A model generated the notes under the pieces. That model ran no database searches. It was not told the DNA's origin and saw only the letters and a list, made by a program, of their open reading frames with translations. Below are positions 21,156 through 31,511 of a DNA stretch of 64,000 nt, piece after piece. Made by a program: the position numbers and the translations under genes. Position 1 is the stretch's first letter, and every line of letters begins with the position of its first letter. Origin of the DNA: Flectonema sp. DT1601 (taxonomy: Eukaryota; Euglenozoa; Diplonemea; Diplonemida; Diplonemidae); NCBI GenBank assembly GCA_964019425.1, contig OZ025789.1, positions 1,178,001-1,242,000 of the forward strand. Direction: 5' to 3'.

Positions 21156-21670
21156 GCCTTGAAACTTGCAAGAAAAAAAAAAAAAAAACGAAAAATTTTC
21201 TTATTTGATGTTGCAGTTGCTCGGCTTGCGAAAGTCTCTTTACTTTATGTTTTTTTTTATACATTTGGTAATTGTGGTTGTCAATTTAAAAAAAAAAAAA
21301 AAAAAACTGCCTGTTGGTTTTTTCCCCGTCCTTCCGGAAAAAAATACTACGCGGAGTAAACGGAAACTAAAATAACTTAAAATAACAAAGAAAAAACAAA
21401 AAAAATGAAAAAAAAAAAAAAAAAAATAAACAGAAAAAAAGAAACAGTAACATTGGGTTTACACCGTACACTATGCCCATTCAGTTTCATTTTTTTTTTT
21501 CCCCTCTCTCCGATTCTTTTTGTAGAAACGTAACTGTTAATGAGTTCTCCTTCACACAGCAAAGTAAACAATGACAATGTCGTAGTATCAAATCAACATT
21601 ACAACGACGTTATATAACTCTCACAACACACTCAACACATACAACAACAGGTATTTTATTAAATAAAAAA
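21156..21670. other. Intergenic gap
   Basis: Dominated by A runs (near 21170, 21290, 21410) with no gene seen. ACAACAACAG ending at 21650 is the apparent acceptor for the next gene. It has the A/C-rich form of the cis introns rather than a T-rich tract, so a leader intron is possible. Confidence 0.45.
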
Positions 21671-22708
21671 ATGACGGCATGTCGTGGACTGATGGTCTTG
21701 GGATCGAATCCAAAAGCAGGTCGTACAACTACTTGTATTGGACTCACTAGTGTGTTGTCAAATACTTCTAAAGTTGGATTCTTACAATGGGGTAGTCAAG
21801 ATGATTCTCTTGTCGAAGTTAAAAACGCTGACAATGAAAAGTATGAAATCAGTAAAGATGTTATTACAATGAAAGAAGGAACGGCAATCACCAGCTGCTA
21901 TGATGAAATGAAATTCACTAATAAAGCATTGGAATTAAAAAATCGTTTTGAATCACTTTGTAAAGTTAATGATTACGTAATCGTTTCTGCAATTGGACAC
22001 TCGTTTACAACTAATTTTGACATCAGTAATATTGACCTAGCGGATCTTCTCTCAGTTCCTGTTGTAACAGTGTGTACTAACTCATCTGATGTAAAGCTTC
22101 ACTCGAATTTGAGTGTCTCATCGTCAGTAAAGACACACACAATATTAAATAAATCGAGTCTTTCTTCATCTGCTGTCGCGACTATTCCTCATAGTCCAAT
22201 CTTGTCAGAAGTCACTATTCACGATGTGTTTTTAAAGCTGAGGGAAACTAAGAGTTGTTCACCTCAATACTTCTCACCTGAAAGTGATAAGAAATGGTCC
22301 CCAGCTGGTAGTGTTCGTCTTGTCACTACCGCAATAGAAATATTTAAAATGAGTGACATCACTGCAAAGACACTCTTTGTGGTGTCTGCGTCTCGGCAAG
22401 ACTTGGTTAGATTAATAGTGTTAGAACTTCACCGTAGAGGGTTAGACAACACTTGTTCGATAGTGTTGGTATCGGACCCGTCAACGAAATCCGTTGATCA
22501 CGAAGCGGTGTTTGCTGCTATTAGTTTGGAATTACCTGAAACTTTCCCTGCATTTCACATTTTTGGTCATCCAGTTTCAGTAGCTGCCGCCGCGATTGTT
22601 GCCAGTCAGCAACCTCCTCCACTACAATTTGCCAACACTCGCAAGATGAAAGAGATCAAAAAACTTTATTCTAACATAGATGTGAGTAGTTTACTGTCAG
22701 TCATATGA
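21671..22708 (+). CDS. P-loop protein resembling the N-terminal part of phosphate acetyltransferase
   Basis: A 345-residue protein. It begins with a beta strand and an atypical P-loop: GLMVLGSNPKAGRTTTCIGL (residues 6-25), like the deviant Walker A of the BioD/MinD (SIMIBI) class, where a Lys lies early in the loop; the usual GK[T/S] is GRT here. VGFLQWGS follows, as VGFFKP does in BioD and bacterial Pta. DYVIVSAIGHSF (about 100-111) is in the place of Walker B. The C-terminal part (about 235-320) has TLFVVSASRQDLVRLIVLEL...CSIVLVSD, which recalls the DRTGG domain after the P-loop domain in long bacterial Pta proteins. The Pta catalytic domain itself is absent. This is a fold-level guess; NTP hydrolysis is unproven because of the Arg substitution. 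Five bases into the last 27 there is a GTGAGT, but no downstream splice is needed. Confidence 0.5.
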   Translation: MTACRGLMVLGSNPKAGRTTTCIGLTSVLSNTSKVGFLQWGSQDDSLVEVKNADNEKYEISKDVITMKEGTAITSCYDEMKFTNKALELKNRFESLCKVNDYVIVSAIGHSFTTNFDISNIDLADLLSVPVVTVCTNSSDVKLHSNLSVSSSVKTHTILNKSSLSSSAVATIPHSPILSEVTIHDVFLKLRETKSCSPQYFSPESDKKWSPAGSVRLVTTAIEIFKMSDITAKTLFVVSASRQDLVRLIVLELHRRGLDNTCSIVLVSDPSTKSVDHEAVFAAISLELPETFPAFHIFGHPVSVAAAAIVASQQPPPLQFANTRKMKEIKKLYSNIDVSSLLSVI

Positions 22709-22949
22709 TTATACTGCTTCAATGACTGAGGGTTTCTTTGTATCCGCTTTTTTTAATTCTGATCACACGCAACAGCTGTGTTGTTATCATTCGGTATAAT
22801 GTGAAGTGTTATTTTGTAAAGAATATCTTTTTTAACACCAGGTCTCTATGAATATATATTTTATTTTCTTTTTTTTTGATGTCATTTATTATCTTACAGT
22901 GAACAGTAATAATTTATCACCTTACTCTCAGGCATCTATCGAGTTAAAT

Positions 22950-23618
22950 ATGTTGAGTCGTTTCGCTGTTAGAGCTGCTGCCCGCAGCCAGGTTAGAGGA
23001 GCTGCTATCGCTGCCACCCAGTTCTCGGGAGAGAAGGATCCAAAGTTTCTTCAATTTCAGTCAACTTGTGCGATTGAGAACTTGTACGAGTTTAAGGTAG
23101 CAAATGTTGCCCAGGTATGTGATTGGTTTATTTGATCGATTTATCTATTTTATCTCTCTTAAACTAAACCAAACCAACCTCATAACAGTACAATGTCGAG
23201 CTCAGAAAGCTTGCTGACTTAAAGGTTAACGATGTTCTGAAGTCAACATACGAAGTTATGAAGAGCAGGCACATTGTCCCAGACACTACCACTATTGAGA
23301 TTCTCATGAGATCTGCTGAACCAGCTAACCACAAACGTGTTGTATACATCTTTGATGATATCCTCAAGTTCAAGTTGGACCCTACCGCCCAGACCTACCG
23401 CACCATGGCTGCGATCTTCAAGGGTGCTAAGGAAGAAAAAATAGCGACCCTTCTCACTAACATGGCGAAGACTGAGGACAGATTCGGATCAGACAACATG
23501 AATGAATTGGTATGGATTATTTATGTCTCTTTTCCTGTGTGATTTATGAAGACTTTTTACTCATACACAACCCAACAAACAGGTTGCTCACTTTCACCAG
23601 ATCTCTGGATCCGCATAG
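22950..23618 (+). CDS. Small mitochondrial PPR-like protein, candidate F1-ATPase subunit p18
   Basis: Exons 22950-23114, 23189-23509 and 23583-23618 give 173 residues; introns are 74 bases (GTATGT...AACAG) and 73 bases (GTATGG...AACAG). The N-terminus MLSRFAVRAAARSQVRGAA is a typical mitochondrial presequence: Arg-rich, no acidic residue. The remainder is helical, with pairs of helices of PPR type: VNDVLKSTYEVMKSRHIVPDTTTIEILM and KRVVYIFDDILKFKLDPTAQTYRTMAAIF. The euglenozoan ATP synthase has a lineage-specific PPR-type subunit, p18, of about 188 residues that binds the alpha subunits; size, presequence and repeat type fit. COX5A, also a small helical-repeat mitochondrial protein, is the main alternative. 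The acceptor TTACTCTCAG ends at 22931, 18 bases before the ATG. Confidence 0.7.
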
Positions 23619-24228
23619 ACTTCAATAAGTGATTGAGAGGAGGATTCGTTGGGGATAGCAAAACATCGAGCTGGGAACATTCTATTTTGTGTAGTGGAAA
23701 AAATTCATCTTTTAGTGTTGTGTAGTACCTCGAGGGGCTGCCAGTTTTTTTTTTGTTTTTCTTCTTTTCGGGTAGGGATTCTTTATTTCTTTTGTTTTCC
23801 CACTTTTTTTTCATAGTTTGCAACATCAAGTCCCGTAACAGTTCAAAGCTTTCCCCATTCCTTCTCTGGGTATCGCACGTATCGTGTGTTGGGATCTCAG
23901 TGGACCCCTTGGGAGAAAAAAAAAAAAAAAAAAAAAACAACCTTTTGTTTAAAAAAAAAGGTGAAGGTAAAGTAATCTTTTTTTTTACCATACGGGGGGT
24001 GTGTCAGCATGTTTTCGCCTCGAATTTCTTTTTCTTAAAAGAAAGAAAATTTCATTTATTTTTTTAAACAGGAAAAATTATTAAAAAAAAGGGGTAAGCT
24101 CTTCGAACACTACATAAGTTTTATGAGAGTATTTTGATTTTTTAGTATTTCCATTTATATCTCTCCCCACAGAAACAACAACAGCAACAACAACAACAAC
24201 AAAAAAAACCACCCACACTGCCTCCAGT
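23619..24228. other. Intergenic gap and CAA-rich leader
   Basis: No gene seen. It holds A and T runs (A run of about 22 near 23917). The acceptor for the Myb gene is CTCCCCACAG ending at 24172; the 56-base leader that follows is mostly CAA repeats, a sequence type known to be unstructured and favourable for translation in other eukaryotes. Confidence 0.5.
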
Positions 24229-25818
24229 ATGGCTGGAACAGCTGTGATTCAGGGTCTTAAACTCGGTCTTGGGCTCCCTTCTCTTTCATTGGGTTTAGGT
24301 TTAAGCTTCAAGACCCTTCTTAGAGAATCAAGAGAGAATGAAGTTCACAGCAGTGCTATTTTTAGAAAAAATTGGAGTGGCAGTGAAGATGAAATGCTAG
24401 CTCAACTCGTTAAGGAAACAGGTGAAGCAAGCGTAGATTGGAATAAAGTTTGTATGTATTTTGAAGGTAAGAATAGTCAAGATTGTCAGCAGAGATGGAA
24501 AGATCATCAATCAAAAACAACTCAAGGACCACACTTGTGGCAAGTAGAAGAAGACCTTATCCTCTATGAGTGTTATCAGAAACTCGGATCTCAATGGTCG
24601 TTAATATCAAAAAGAGGATACTTACCTGGTCGCACTGCTAAGGAAAGTAGTAATCGATGGCAGAAACTTCAACGTGCCATCGGCAAATCAACAAAACCAG
24701 AAGAAGTTGAACGTGCCATTCGAATTCTTCATGGACGTGAGCTCAGAAAACTTCGTGAAAATACTAGAAAAAAACAAGCAGCAGACTCCCAAGTAGTAAG
24801 TATGTCTGATTTCTTAAACACCTCAACAGAAAGATCACCAGCAGAGGTAATTGAAGACGTCATCAGGAGAATAACTGAAGAAGATAATAACAATTCTGAA
24901 TTGGATAATATTAAAATGCCTTCACTCGATATCGAAGGACTAAAAGCATCACTAATATCATCTGACGACATATTTGATGAAATGCTTAAAGACATAGACA
25001 CGTCAGGTCCACCTGAACCACCAGAAGTATGGTCGAGTAACATTTACTCCTCGGCTTCTACTGCATCATGCTTCTCTTCAACTTTATCAACAAGTAGTGT
25101 TTGTTCATCACAAAGTAGTTGGACACCAAGGTATCATTCACCTTATAAACCAAGTGGGTTTACTTTGTTACCTCCTCCAACGGAAGGTTCAAATTCTTTA
25201 TCCGCAACCTCTCTCCGTACAGCAAGTAGCTCTGTGTCGACAATAGATTCATCTACCTCTTCGTCAACAATGTCTCTCTCTTCTCCTGTTGTAGCTGCGC
25301 CAAGTGCAAAAAAGATGTCAGACACTGTGAAGTGGCTGTTCAATGGTCCAGCTCAACCAGCGGGAGCTCCACTTCTACCGACATATTGCGGAAAGAAGAA
25401 ATCAAAATTACTGACTGGTTTCGAGAGGGCATTCCCAAAGACTGGTTTAACTGTCAGTCCAGAGATGCGTATGGACTTGGTGCCACAGGACAATGCGCAT
25501 CCGTGGTTGACAGCTATTGCTGGAAAGTCATCAAATTCTTCAGCTACTTCATCAAGAGAACTCACTCCGGCAAGACTTGAGGAAAGCGTTTGGATGAGAT
25601 GTTTAGAACCGTACAAATGCGTTGCCAAAACCTGTCTCGGCATCCAGGAAGCCTCCTGGGTTTCGAACGTCTTTAGTAAACGTTACTGCCCATGGTCGAT
25701 ATGGCAGCGCAGTAAAGAAATGTACGCACCTCAAACCCAATCTATTCTTCCTAGCTCACTGTGGCAGTTTTATCACTTCCGTATTGCACTCCCCTTTATG
25801 CAAAGTGCTGCAATGTAG
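24229..25818 (+). CDS. Two-repeat Myb/SANT DNA-binding protein
   Basis: A 529-residue protein with two adjacent Myb repeats. Repeat 1 (about 48-95) has W49, W72 and W91 (NWSGSEDEML...VDWNKVCMYF...QDCQQRWKDH). Repeat 2 (about 105-150) has LWQVEEDLIL...SQWSLISKRGYLPGRTAKESSNRWQKL, with PGRT and NRW as in R2R3 Myb recognition helices. A basic stretch follows at 165-185. Residues about 195-350 are Ser/Thr-rich and disordered; the C-terminal 170 residues have more structure and several Trp and Cys. It is probably a nuclear DNA-binding protein. In trypanosomes a Myb-type protein is part of the SNAP complex that drives spliced-leader RNA transcription, so that is one possible role; an ordinary regulator is the other. 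The ATG is the first in the CAA-rich leader. Confidence 0.85.
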   Translation: MAGTAVIQGLKLGLGLPSLSLGLGLSFKTLLRESRENEVHSSAIFRKNWSGSEDEMLAQLVKETGEASVDWNKVCMYFEGKNSQDCQQRWKDHQSKTTQGPHLWQVEEDLILYECYQKLGSQWSLISKRGYLPGRTAKESSNRWQKLQRAIGKSTKPEEVERAIRILHGRELRKLRENTRKKQAADSQVVSMSDFLNTSTERSPAEVIEDVIRRITEEDNNNSELDNIKMPSLDIEGLKASLISSDDIFDEMLKDIDTSGPPEPPEVWSSNIYSSASTASCFSSTLSTSSVCSSQSSWTPRYHSPYKPSGFTLLPPPTEGSNSLSATSLRTASSSVSTIDSSTSSSTMSLSSPVVAAPSAKKMSDTVKWLFNGPAQPAGAPLLPTYCGKKKSKLLTGFERAFPKTGLTVSPEMRMDLVPQDNAHPWLTAIAGKSSNSSATSSRELTPARLEESVWMRCLEPYKCVAKTCLGIQEASWVSNVFSKRYCPWSIWQRSKEMYAPQTQSILPSSLWQFYHFRIALPFMQSAAM

Positions 25819-27922
25819 AATCACAAACACACGAAACTATACATACATGCTGTCATATACTTTTTAGAATGAACGAAAGGAGGTATGAACTTTATTCACT
25901 TAAGGATGATGATTAATCAAAACAACCGATTGATCAAAACATACAACACAATAACAGGAGTTTAATAATCATGTGACTCACGATGAGAAACTGATTGCGA
26001 GGGTTTGCTGAATCTCTCCATGCTCTGCTACTCGTGTTTTTTTAATTTTATTTTTTTATTCTTTCCTATTAACTTCGCTTTACTCCCCGTTTTATTATTT
26101 TCTTTTTTTTTTTTGGCTAAAAACCACTCGAGTAACTATTTACGTTTGTTTATATTACTTTTTTCAAGCAAGAGATGTTTTTTTTCCCTATTTTTTTTTG
26201 TGAACTGGATTGCACGATCATAATTGTTTGGTGCAAAACTTTGAACTTTCAGAAGAGGCGCTTGTCGTTTTTTTGGGTATTCGGCGTTTTTTTTTTTTTT
26301 TTTTTTTTTCTTTTCCAAGACAGTACTGCCCTTCAGTAGTCCAAAAAGACTTAAAGGTTATCAAAAAAAAATAATGGTCGAAAACATTGCAATTGAAAAA
26401 ATGTTTAAAGAAGTGTGTTTTGATTGCCGTTTTTTCTTTTTCTTCTTTTCTCCATTCCCTTATTGATACGTTACGGTCTGGTCAGTAATATTAGGCTTTT
26501 TTTTCCCTTTCCTTTCCCCTTTTTTCTCCCCTTCTTCTTTGTGATCTATACTCAAGGTATTTTGTATAATTAATGATTTCCCAAACAACCCATCGAAAAA
26601 AAAAAAAATAAAAAACCTCAAATAACACTCACGGTTATTTAAATTTATCGAAAATAATATCTTGTGCGTTTCCCAGTACAAAAAAAAATAAAATAAGTAG
26701 CTGCCGCTGCTGCTAGAAAAGCGAACACGTGAACGATTTGAGGGAAAAATAAATCTTATGCAGTTTAGGCTGAATTGCTTAGTTGCAAAAAGAAGAGTAA
26801 CCCAGTCACCCAGCTATACTTCCCTTCAGTGAATTAGTTCTCGTTGTTTCGATAAACATCGCTATCGTTTTTTATTGATAGTGTTTTTCGTGTGATGTCT
26901 TCTTTGTGTGTTCGTTTGGGAAATTGTTTTATATTATTTTTGTTGCAGAGTTTTTTTTTTTCTTTTCGGCAGTATGAGTTACAGTGACAACTCTGTTGCA
27001 ACGCCTTTTACAGGCTTGTTTTAGGGAATACCTATACTCTTGTGCTGCTTGGAGTCATTTTAACTTAAGGGGACTAGTTTTCCCCCTCCTGTGGTATTCT
27101 CTTTACGATGTTATTATTATTGTTATTATTGTTTTTTTCTTTTCTTTTTTTGAATTTTGCAGGCACCTTGCTTCTGCCTTCTAACTTTTAATCTTTTTTT
27201 TGGTTCATCGCTTAAATTATTATTTTTTTTTTTGCACACCCCCTTTTTTTTTCGGATTTTCGTCATCACGCGAATAAATACTTCATGTTGTAAACTGATT
27301 GTTGAAGTTGCTGTAACCCACACAGACAGGCATTCTATACCAGAATAGCTTACTTTGTTTTTGGTCACAAGTTCATGCATGTTGTTTTATATATTTTTTC
27401 TTTTTATTAGCTTTTTCTATACGATAGGGTAAACCCAATGAAGTGCTTCGCACATAAAAAACCTGCATCCCTCCCCCCATCTGGATCACTGTTCTGTACC
27501 CTACTTTTTATTTTTGCTTTTCATTCTTAAGACCCCTTTTTTTCTTGCACATTTTCTTCCGACGCGCGCGAGTTGCGAAGCAGTCGAAGAAATGGGAAAG
27601 AGTGCAAGTGGAAGAAAAAAAAAAAAAAAAAGTAAAGTAAGTGAGAAAGAAAAAAAAGGAAAAAAAAAAAAAAACATTTTTTTTATATCGAAATCACACC
27701 CAAGTTCCCCACGTACCATAAATTCATGCACGTCCCTTCCTTCCCCGTTACTTGTTGGAATTAACCGTGACATGTACAGTCATCTTTTGGAAATAAGAAT
27801 TTTGTTTTAAAGCAGGGAAACATGTTTACATATCAAGTAGCAATTCCTTGTCTCCTTCCTGTGACTTTATTTTATTGTAAAAAAAACACAGAAAACACAT
27901 AAAAAACGAAAAAAAAAAAAAA
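25819..27922. other. Gene-free gap of 2.1 kb
   Basis: No gene supported on either strand. It holds many T runs (for example about 26285-26310) and A runs (27610-27675). Short open frames here are made of Phe or Lys runs. A weak stem pairs CGCTATC with GATAGTG near 26862-26885. The likely acceptor for the next gene is AACACAG ending at 27891. Confidence 0.5.
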
Positions 27923-29455
27923 ATGAGTACCACACCACGTCGATTTACCAGTCATGCTGAGATGCAGCGAGCAATGAAAAAACACAATTTCGGAATAGAT
28001 GACGTGTTGCCTATTGGATACTCAAAGCATCATCATGGGCAGGTTTCGGGTGTGCGGGTTCGTAGAGTTGAAGGTGAAGGTCTTGGACTTACCTTTGAAA
28101 GGATTGAAGGAGGGCTGCTATTAAAAGATGTAGCATCTGGTAGTATAGCAGAACACCATGGTGTTCATGACAACATTGGATCACTGTTACATACTATAAA
28201 TGGGATTCCAGTTAGATCAAATGCAGAGCTTGCTAAGGCTTGTGAAGACTCAATGGAATTACATCTCGTCTTTGATAATCAGTTCAATGTTCCCGTGACA
28301 CCTGAAAGGTCATCTGTTGCATCACCGCATCCGTATTCAGAATCACCGCTACATTACAGTCAGAGAAATTTTCAGAATGATAAAAAAAAACATCGCGCTG
28401 ATGTTCGTTCTGAACCAAAGCACTGTACTCCAAGTCCAAGACCTCATCCATATAAAGGAACTACATTAGATTGGAGTAATAAATCATTGAAATCAGCTAT
28501 ATCTCATCACAAGAAAGATATTTCTGAGGGAAGTTCTCCTCAACGAGCTCCAACATCTCCACCACCACCTTCACATGAATATCAACAATCACCTGACAGT
28601 TTACACTTTAGCAATAGACAGCTCTCATCTGAAATTCGTCATCACCAATCTCCTCTAAATCAGAGATCAGGTCATTCTCCAGGTGAGGTTGGAGATCATG
28701 AAGGATTCTTCTATGAAAGGGATCGCAACTGTCAAAATGATGGTACTAGAAAACACTTAAGTCAGAAGAGGTTTGCAGATGAAAAAAGAATGCATTTTAC
28801 TCCAGTTATCCCTGAAGGATCTCCAGCTATGGAAACAGTTCAATACAATCATTCTCATGAAGAAAGTCATCACGAAGAAAGCATCCCTGATGACAAAACA
28901 GAACCACAAACACTATTAGAATTACTTCAAGGTGATTGGGTATGTGGTGATGGCACTCCGGCATATGTTGAAAGAGGAATTGCTTCATTTGGAAACCCTC
29001 CTTCAGTAAGTGAACACTTAAGAGTATCTCATCAAGGGAATGCTATTCAGTTATTAAATGCTGAAATATTAAGTATCGTAGGAGGATGTGTTAAATGGTC
29101 TGACGGTGATATCTGGAGATCTGCAAACCGCAGACCTGAAACCCCCCAACGACAACAACAACAACAACAACAACCAGAACTGGATGCTGACACCGCGATT
29201 CTGTACAGAACTGGATCTGAAAAGCTTCTTGGAATAGTATGGCACGGTACATCTCTACAGATTGGATCAATCTCTCGCGGATCACCTGCTGAACGATGTG
29301 GACTGGAACGTTTCATTGGACGCACAGTCATAGCTGTAAACAATATTCCTTTCAGCTCTGCCTTAACACTCGGAGAGTCAATCCGTGCTGGAGAGCTTCA
29401 AGGTGCATTGGAGCTTTACTTTCAGTTCGATGGTGAGGATGATACGGTGTTATAG
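27923..29455 (+). CDS. Two-PDZ-domain protein with disordered middle
   Basis: A 510-residue protein. An N-terminal PDZ-like domain (about 42-115) has GLGLTFERIEGGLLLKDVASGSIAEHHGVHDNIGSLLHTINGIPV, with the GLG[L/F] carboxylate-binding loop and the turn that ends in I-N-G. A C-terminal PDZ-like domain (about 425-505) has LLGIVWHGTSLQIGSISRGSPAERCGLERFIGRTVIAVNNIPF. Between them lie about 200 disordered residues rich in His, Ser and Pro, an Asp/Trp-containing beta segment (LLELLQGDWVCGDG...GCVKWSDGDIW, about 332-393) that looks like a separate small domain, and a run of eight Gln encoded by CAA. No membrane segment or signal. It is a likely scaffold binding the C-termini of partner proteins. 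The ATG follows a run of A. Confidence 0.8.
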   Translation: MSTTPRRFTSHAEMQRAMKKHNFGIDDVLPIGYSKHHHGQVSGVRVRRVEGEGLGLTFERIEGGLLLKDVASGSIAEHHGVHDNIGSLLHTINGIPVRSNAELAKACEDSMELHLVFDNQFNVPVTPERSSVASPHPYSESPLHYSQRNFQNDKKKHRADVRSEPKHCTPSPRPHPYKGTTLDWSNKSLKSAISHHKKDISEGSSPQRAPTSPPPPSHEYQQSPDSLHFSNRQLSSEIRHHQSPLNQRSGHSPGEVGDHEGFFYERDRNCQNDGTRKHLSQKRFADEKRMHFTPVIPEGSPAMETVQYNHSHEESHHEESIPDDKTEPQTLLELLQGDWVCGDGTPAYVERGIASFGNPPSVSEHLRVSHQGNAIQLLNAEILSIVGGCVKWSDGDIWRSANRRPETPQRQQQQQQQPELDADTAILYRTGSEKLLGIVWHGTSLQIGSISRGSPAERCGLERFIGRTVIAVNNIPFSSALTLGESIRAGELQGALELYFQFDGEDDTVL

Positions 29456-29879
29456 TTTCTTTGATTGATTGACCTCTCTATCAGTCGTATTGTGTCTTGA
29501 ATGAATCCCTCTCCCCTCAAGCTTTTCTTTCCCTGATGCAATGTAGTTTTCTTATGTGTATCCAGTACACTACTTGTTTGGCTTATCTTCTGGTCGACAA
29601 CTTCAACTTCCCAGAATTTTCATATTCATTTTGCGAACATTATATCTTTTTTTTGTATTATTTGTCTTGTTTTCTTTGTACCGAAATATATCGATGTACT
29701 GGTTGCACTGCTTTTTTTTTTTTTTTTTTTTTAGATTTATTTTTGCGATTCCGAGTTTTTTTTTTTTTTTTCATAAAACAGGTGTGTAATCGAATGGCAT
29801 TGATCGTGTTTTGGTAGTTAAGCGTTGTGAGTGAAGTTATCATTTTTATTTTTAACTTAGAGAGGTGCACCCGAAAAGG
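29456..29879. other. Intergenic gap
   Basis: No gene; T runs at about 29711-29732 and 29757-29770. The acceptor TTTTTAACTTAG ends at about 29860, 19 bases before the next ATG. Confidence 0.55.
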
Positions 29880-31511
29880 ATGCCACCAAAAAAAAATGAA
29901 GAACCGGTCCAAGAAGATACCAATAAAAACATAAACATCGAGAAGATAAGAGCAAATGTAATAGAAAACGAAGATGGAGAGTTGCTGTGTTGTGAGATCA
30001 TGCAAGGGATAGTGACGAGGGCGGAGGAAGAGGTTTTGAAGAATTATTTTGACAGAACAGCGATACCGTACACAGTCCAATCTGTCTGTAAGGAACTACT
30101 TGATCTGATACAGTTTGTTTTCGTAGCAAGAGATGCGGGTGACATATCTCCAGAGGACAACAGTTCATGGCAAGCAGACGAAGAACCACAACCCTGTCCC
30201 ACTGACACTTGGGCAAGGGGTGCCATTCCTGTAAGAAGACGTGTAGCAGATCCCGAGTCTCGAAAGGACCTCGCGACACCTGGAAAAGGTAAACGACGAG
30301 AAGATGCCAAACGATCAACTCCGAACCTCCAACAGTCTCAGCAACAGAATCTAATCTCCACCGCTGCCACCGTTTCCGAAAGCAGTAAAACTAAATCATC
30401 TGTCATAAATAAAAGAAATACCGTGATTCCTAAAGATATAAACAGACAACCTCTTCAAGGTACTACTCAACCTGAAGAGGAAGTCGCAACAACTCACAAA
30501 AATGAACATCGAAAACGAACTGAAATTAAGGAAGCGTCAGAGAGGCAAAGTCAACTCCTACGTGAAATAAAATCTGGTAAAGAATTTACTGTGGATGCTA
30601 TTAATGGAAAGGTTATTCCGATAAAACCTGTTGATCCAAAGAGATTACCAACTAAACGACTTGATATAAAGTTTGATATCGACACGGGAGACCAGCCTCT
30701 TAAGGGAGACGATCGCAGACAATCACTCTCCAATATCACTGTCAAACCTCCTCAGAATTTAGTAAAAAAGAAAGGTCGTCGTGAAGATAGGTCAAAATGG
30801 TCTGAACATATTCAACCAGAAGACACTCATGGACCACTCATAGTTGGTGCTTCACCCTCAGGAGGAGTGACATTACGAGAAGGAGACAGCACTCAGCGTA
30901 ATGAACTAAAGAATCCAAAAGGAAAAGTAAGCAGAACGGAATATAAAAAGATACTGGACGCCATGGGTGTGTCTCGTGAGGCTGTTGATATGTCAGCCAA
31001 TACCCCGGCACAGGTTGACAAAAATTTGAATTCTCCTAAAAGCACGAAACCAAATACAAAAGACAACAGTGAAAAACCAGCTGCTGGTCCTGCTGCTCAG
31101 GCAGTCCTCCAACAGCAGCCTCCTCGTTCTGGAACTGGTGGAGGTAGCGAGAAACAAGTAACTGTAAAACCAACTGGTGGACCTGAAACGTTAAAGCCGC
31201 AGGGTATCGCTCCTATTCCCGCTCATAAAAACAATCCACCAGCTCCGGGTAACCTCAATCGTACTAAAGGAGGTAGAAATCGTCCATCAGGTAATGCGAG
31301 CTCACCTCGAAGTAGTGACAGACCTCCACCCTTACCACCAAATTTATATCAAAGCATGCCTTCAATGGTTAATAATAATACTAATGAACAACGACAGCAG
31401 CCTTCAGGTGCTATTCACATCTCTGCTGATCTTGAGGGTAATGAAATAGCTGAAGATTTGTTCAATTCATTAAATGTAATTAATAATGATTACAACCAGT
31501 CTTATGTCTAA
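29880..31511 (+). CDS. C2orf81-like ciliary protein
   Basis: A 543-residue protein starting MPPKKNEEP; the frame is open 15 bases further upstream but only from a GTG, so the ATG at 29880 is used. Residues about 45-130 match the conserved part of human C2orf81 (DUF4639): a helix with TAIPYTVQSVCKELLDLIQFVFVARD aligned to the [29 protein letters not shown] part of the human protein, then WQADEEPQPCPTDTWARGAIPV against W.EDEEP.AC.TDSWAQGSVPV. This Trp/Cys/Trp pattern is diagnostic. C2orf81 is found in species with motile cilia, which implies a flagellum here. The remaining 400 residues are disordered, rich in Lys, Pro, Gln and Asn. The acceptor is 19 bases before the ATG. Confidence 0.82.
   Translation: MPPKKNEEPVQEDTNKNINIEKIRANVIENEDGELLCCEIMQGIVTRAEEEVLKNYFDRTAIPYTVQSVCKELLDLIQFVFVARDAGDISPEDNSSWQADEEPQPCPTDTWARGAIPVRRRVADPESRKDLATPGKGKRREDAKRSTPNLQQSQQQNLISTAATVSESSKTKSSVINKRNTVIPKDINRQPLQGTTQPEEEVATTHKNEHRKRTEIKEASERQSQLLREIKSGKEFTVDAINGKVIPIKPVDPKRLPTKRLDIKFDIDTGDQPLKGDDRRQSLSNITVKPPQNLVKKKGRREDRSKWSEHIQPEDTHGPLIVGASPSGGVTLREGDSTQRNELKNPKGKVSRTEYKKILDAMGVSREAVDMSANTPAQVDKNLNSPKSTKPNTKDNSEKPAAGPAAQAVLQQQPPRSGTGGGSEKQVTVKPTGGPETLKPQGIAPIPAHKNNPPAPGNLNRTKGGRNRPSGNASSPRSSDRPPPLPPNLYQSMPSMVNNNTNEQRQQPSGAIHISADLEGNEIAEDLFNSLNVINNDYNQSYV

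Noticed and set aside
21703-21720. Another B-box-like piece on the minus strand (GGATTCGATCCC)
   Set aside because: Inside the P-loop gene coding sequence, with no cloverleaf.
27501-27810. Overlapping frames on both strands near 27.6 kb
   Set aside because: Both are built from Lys or Phe runs caused by A and T runs.
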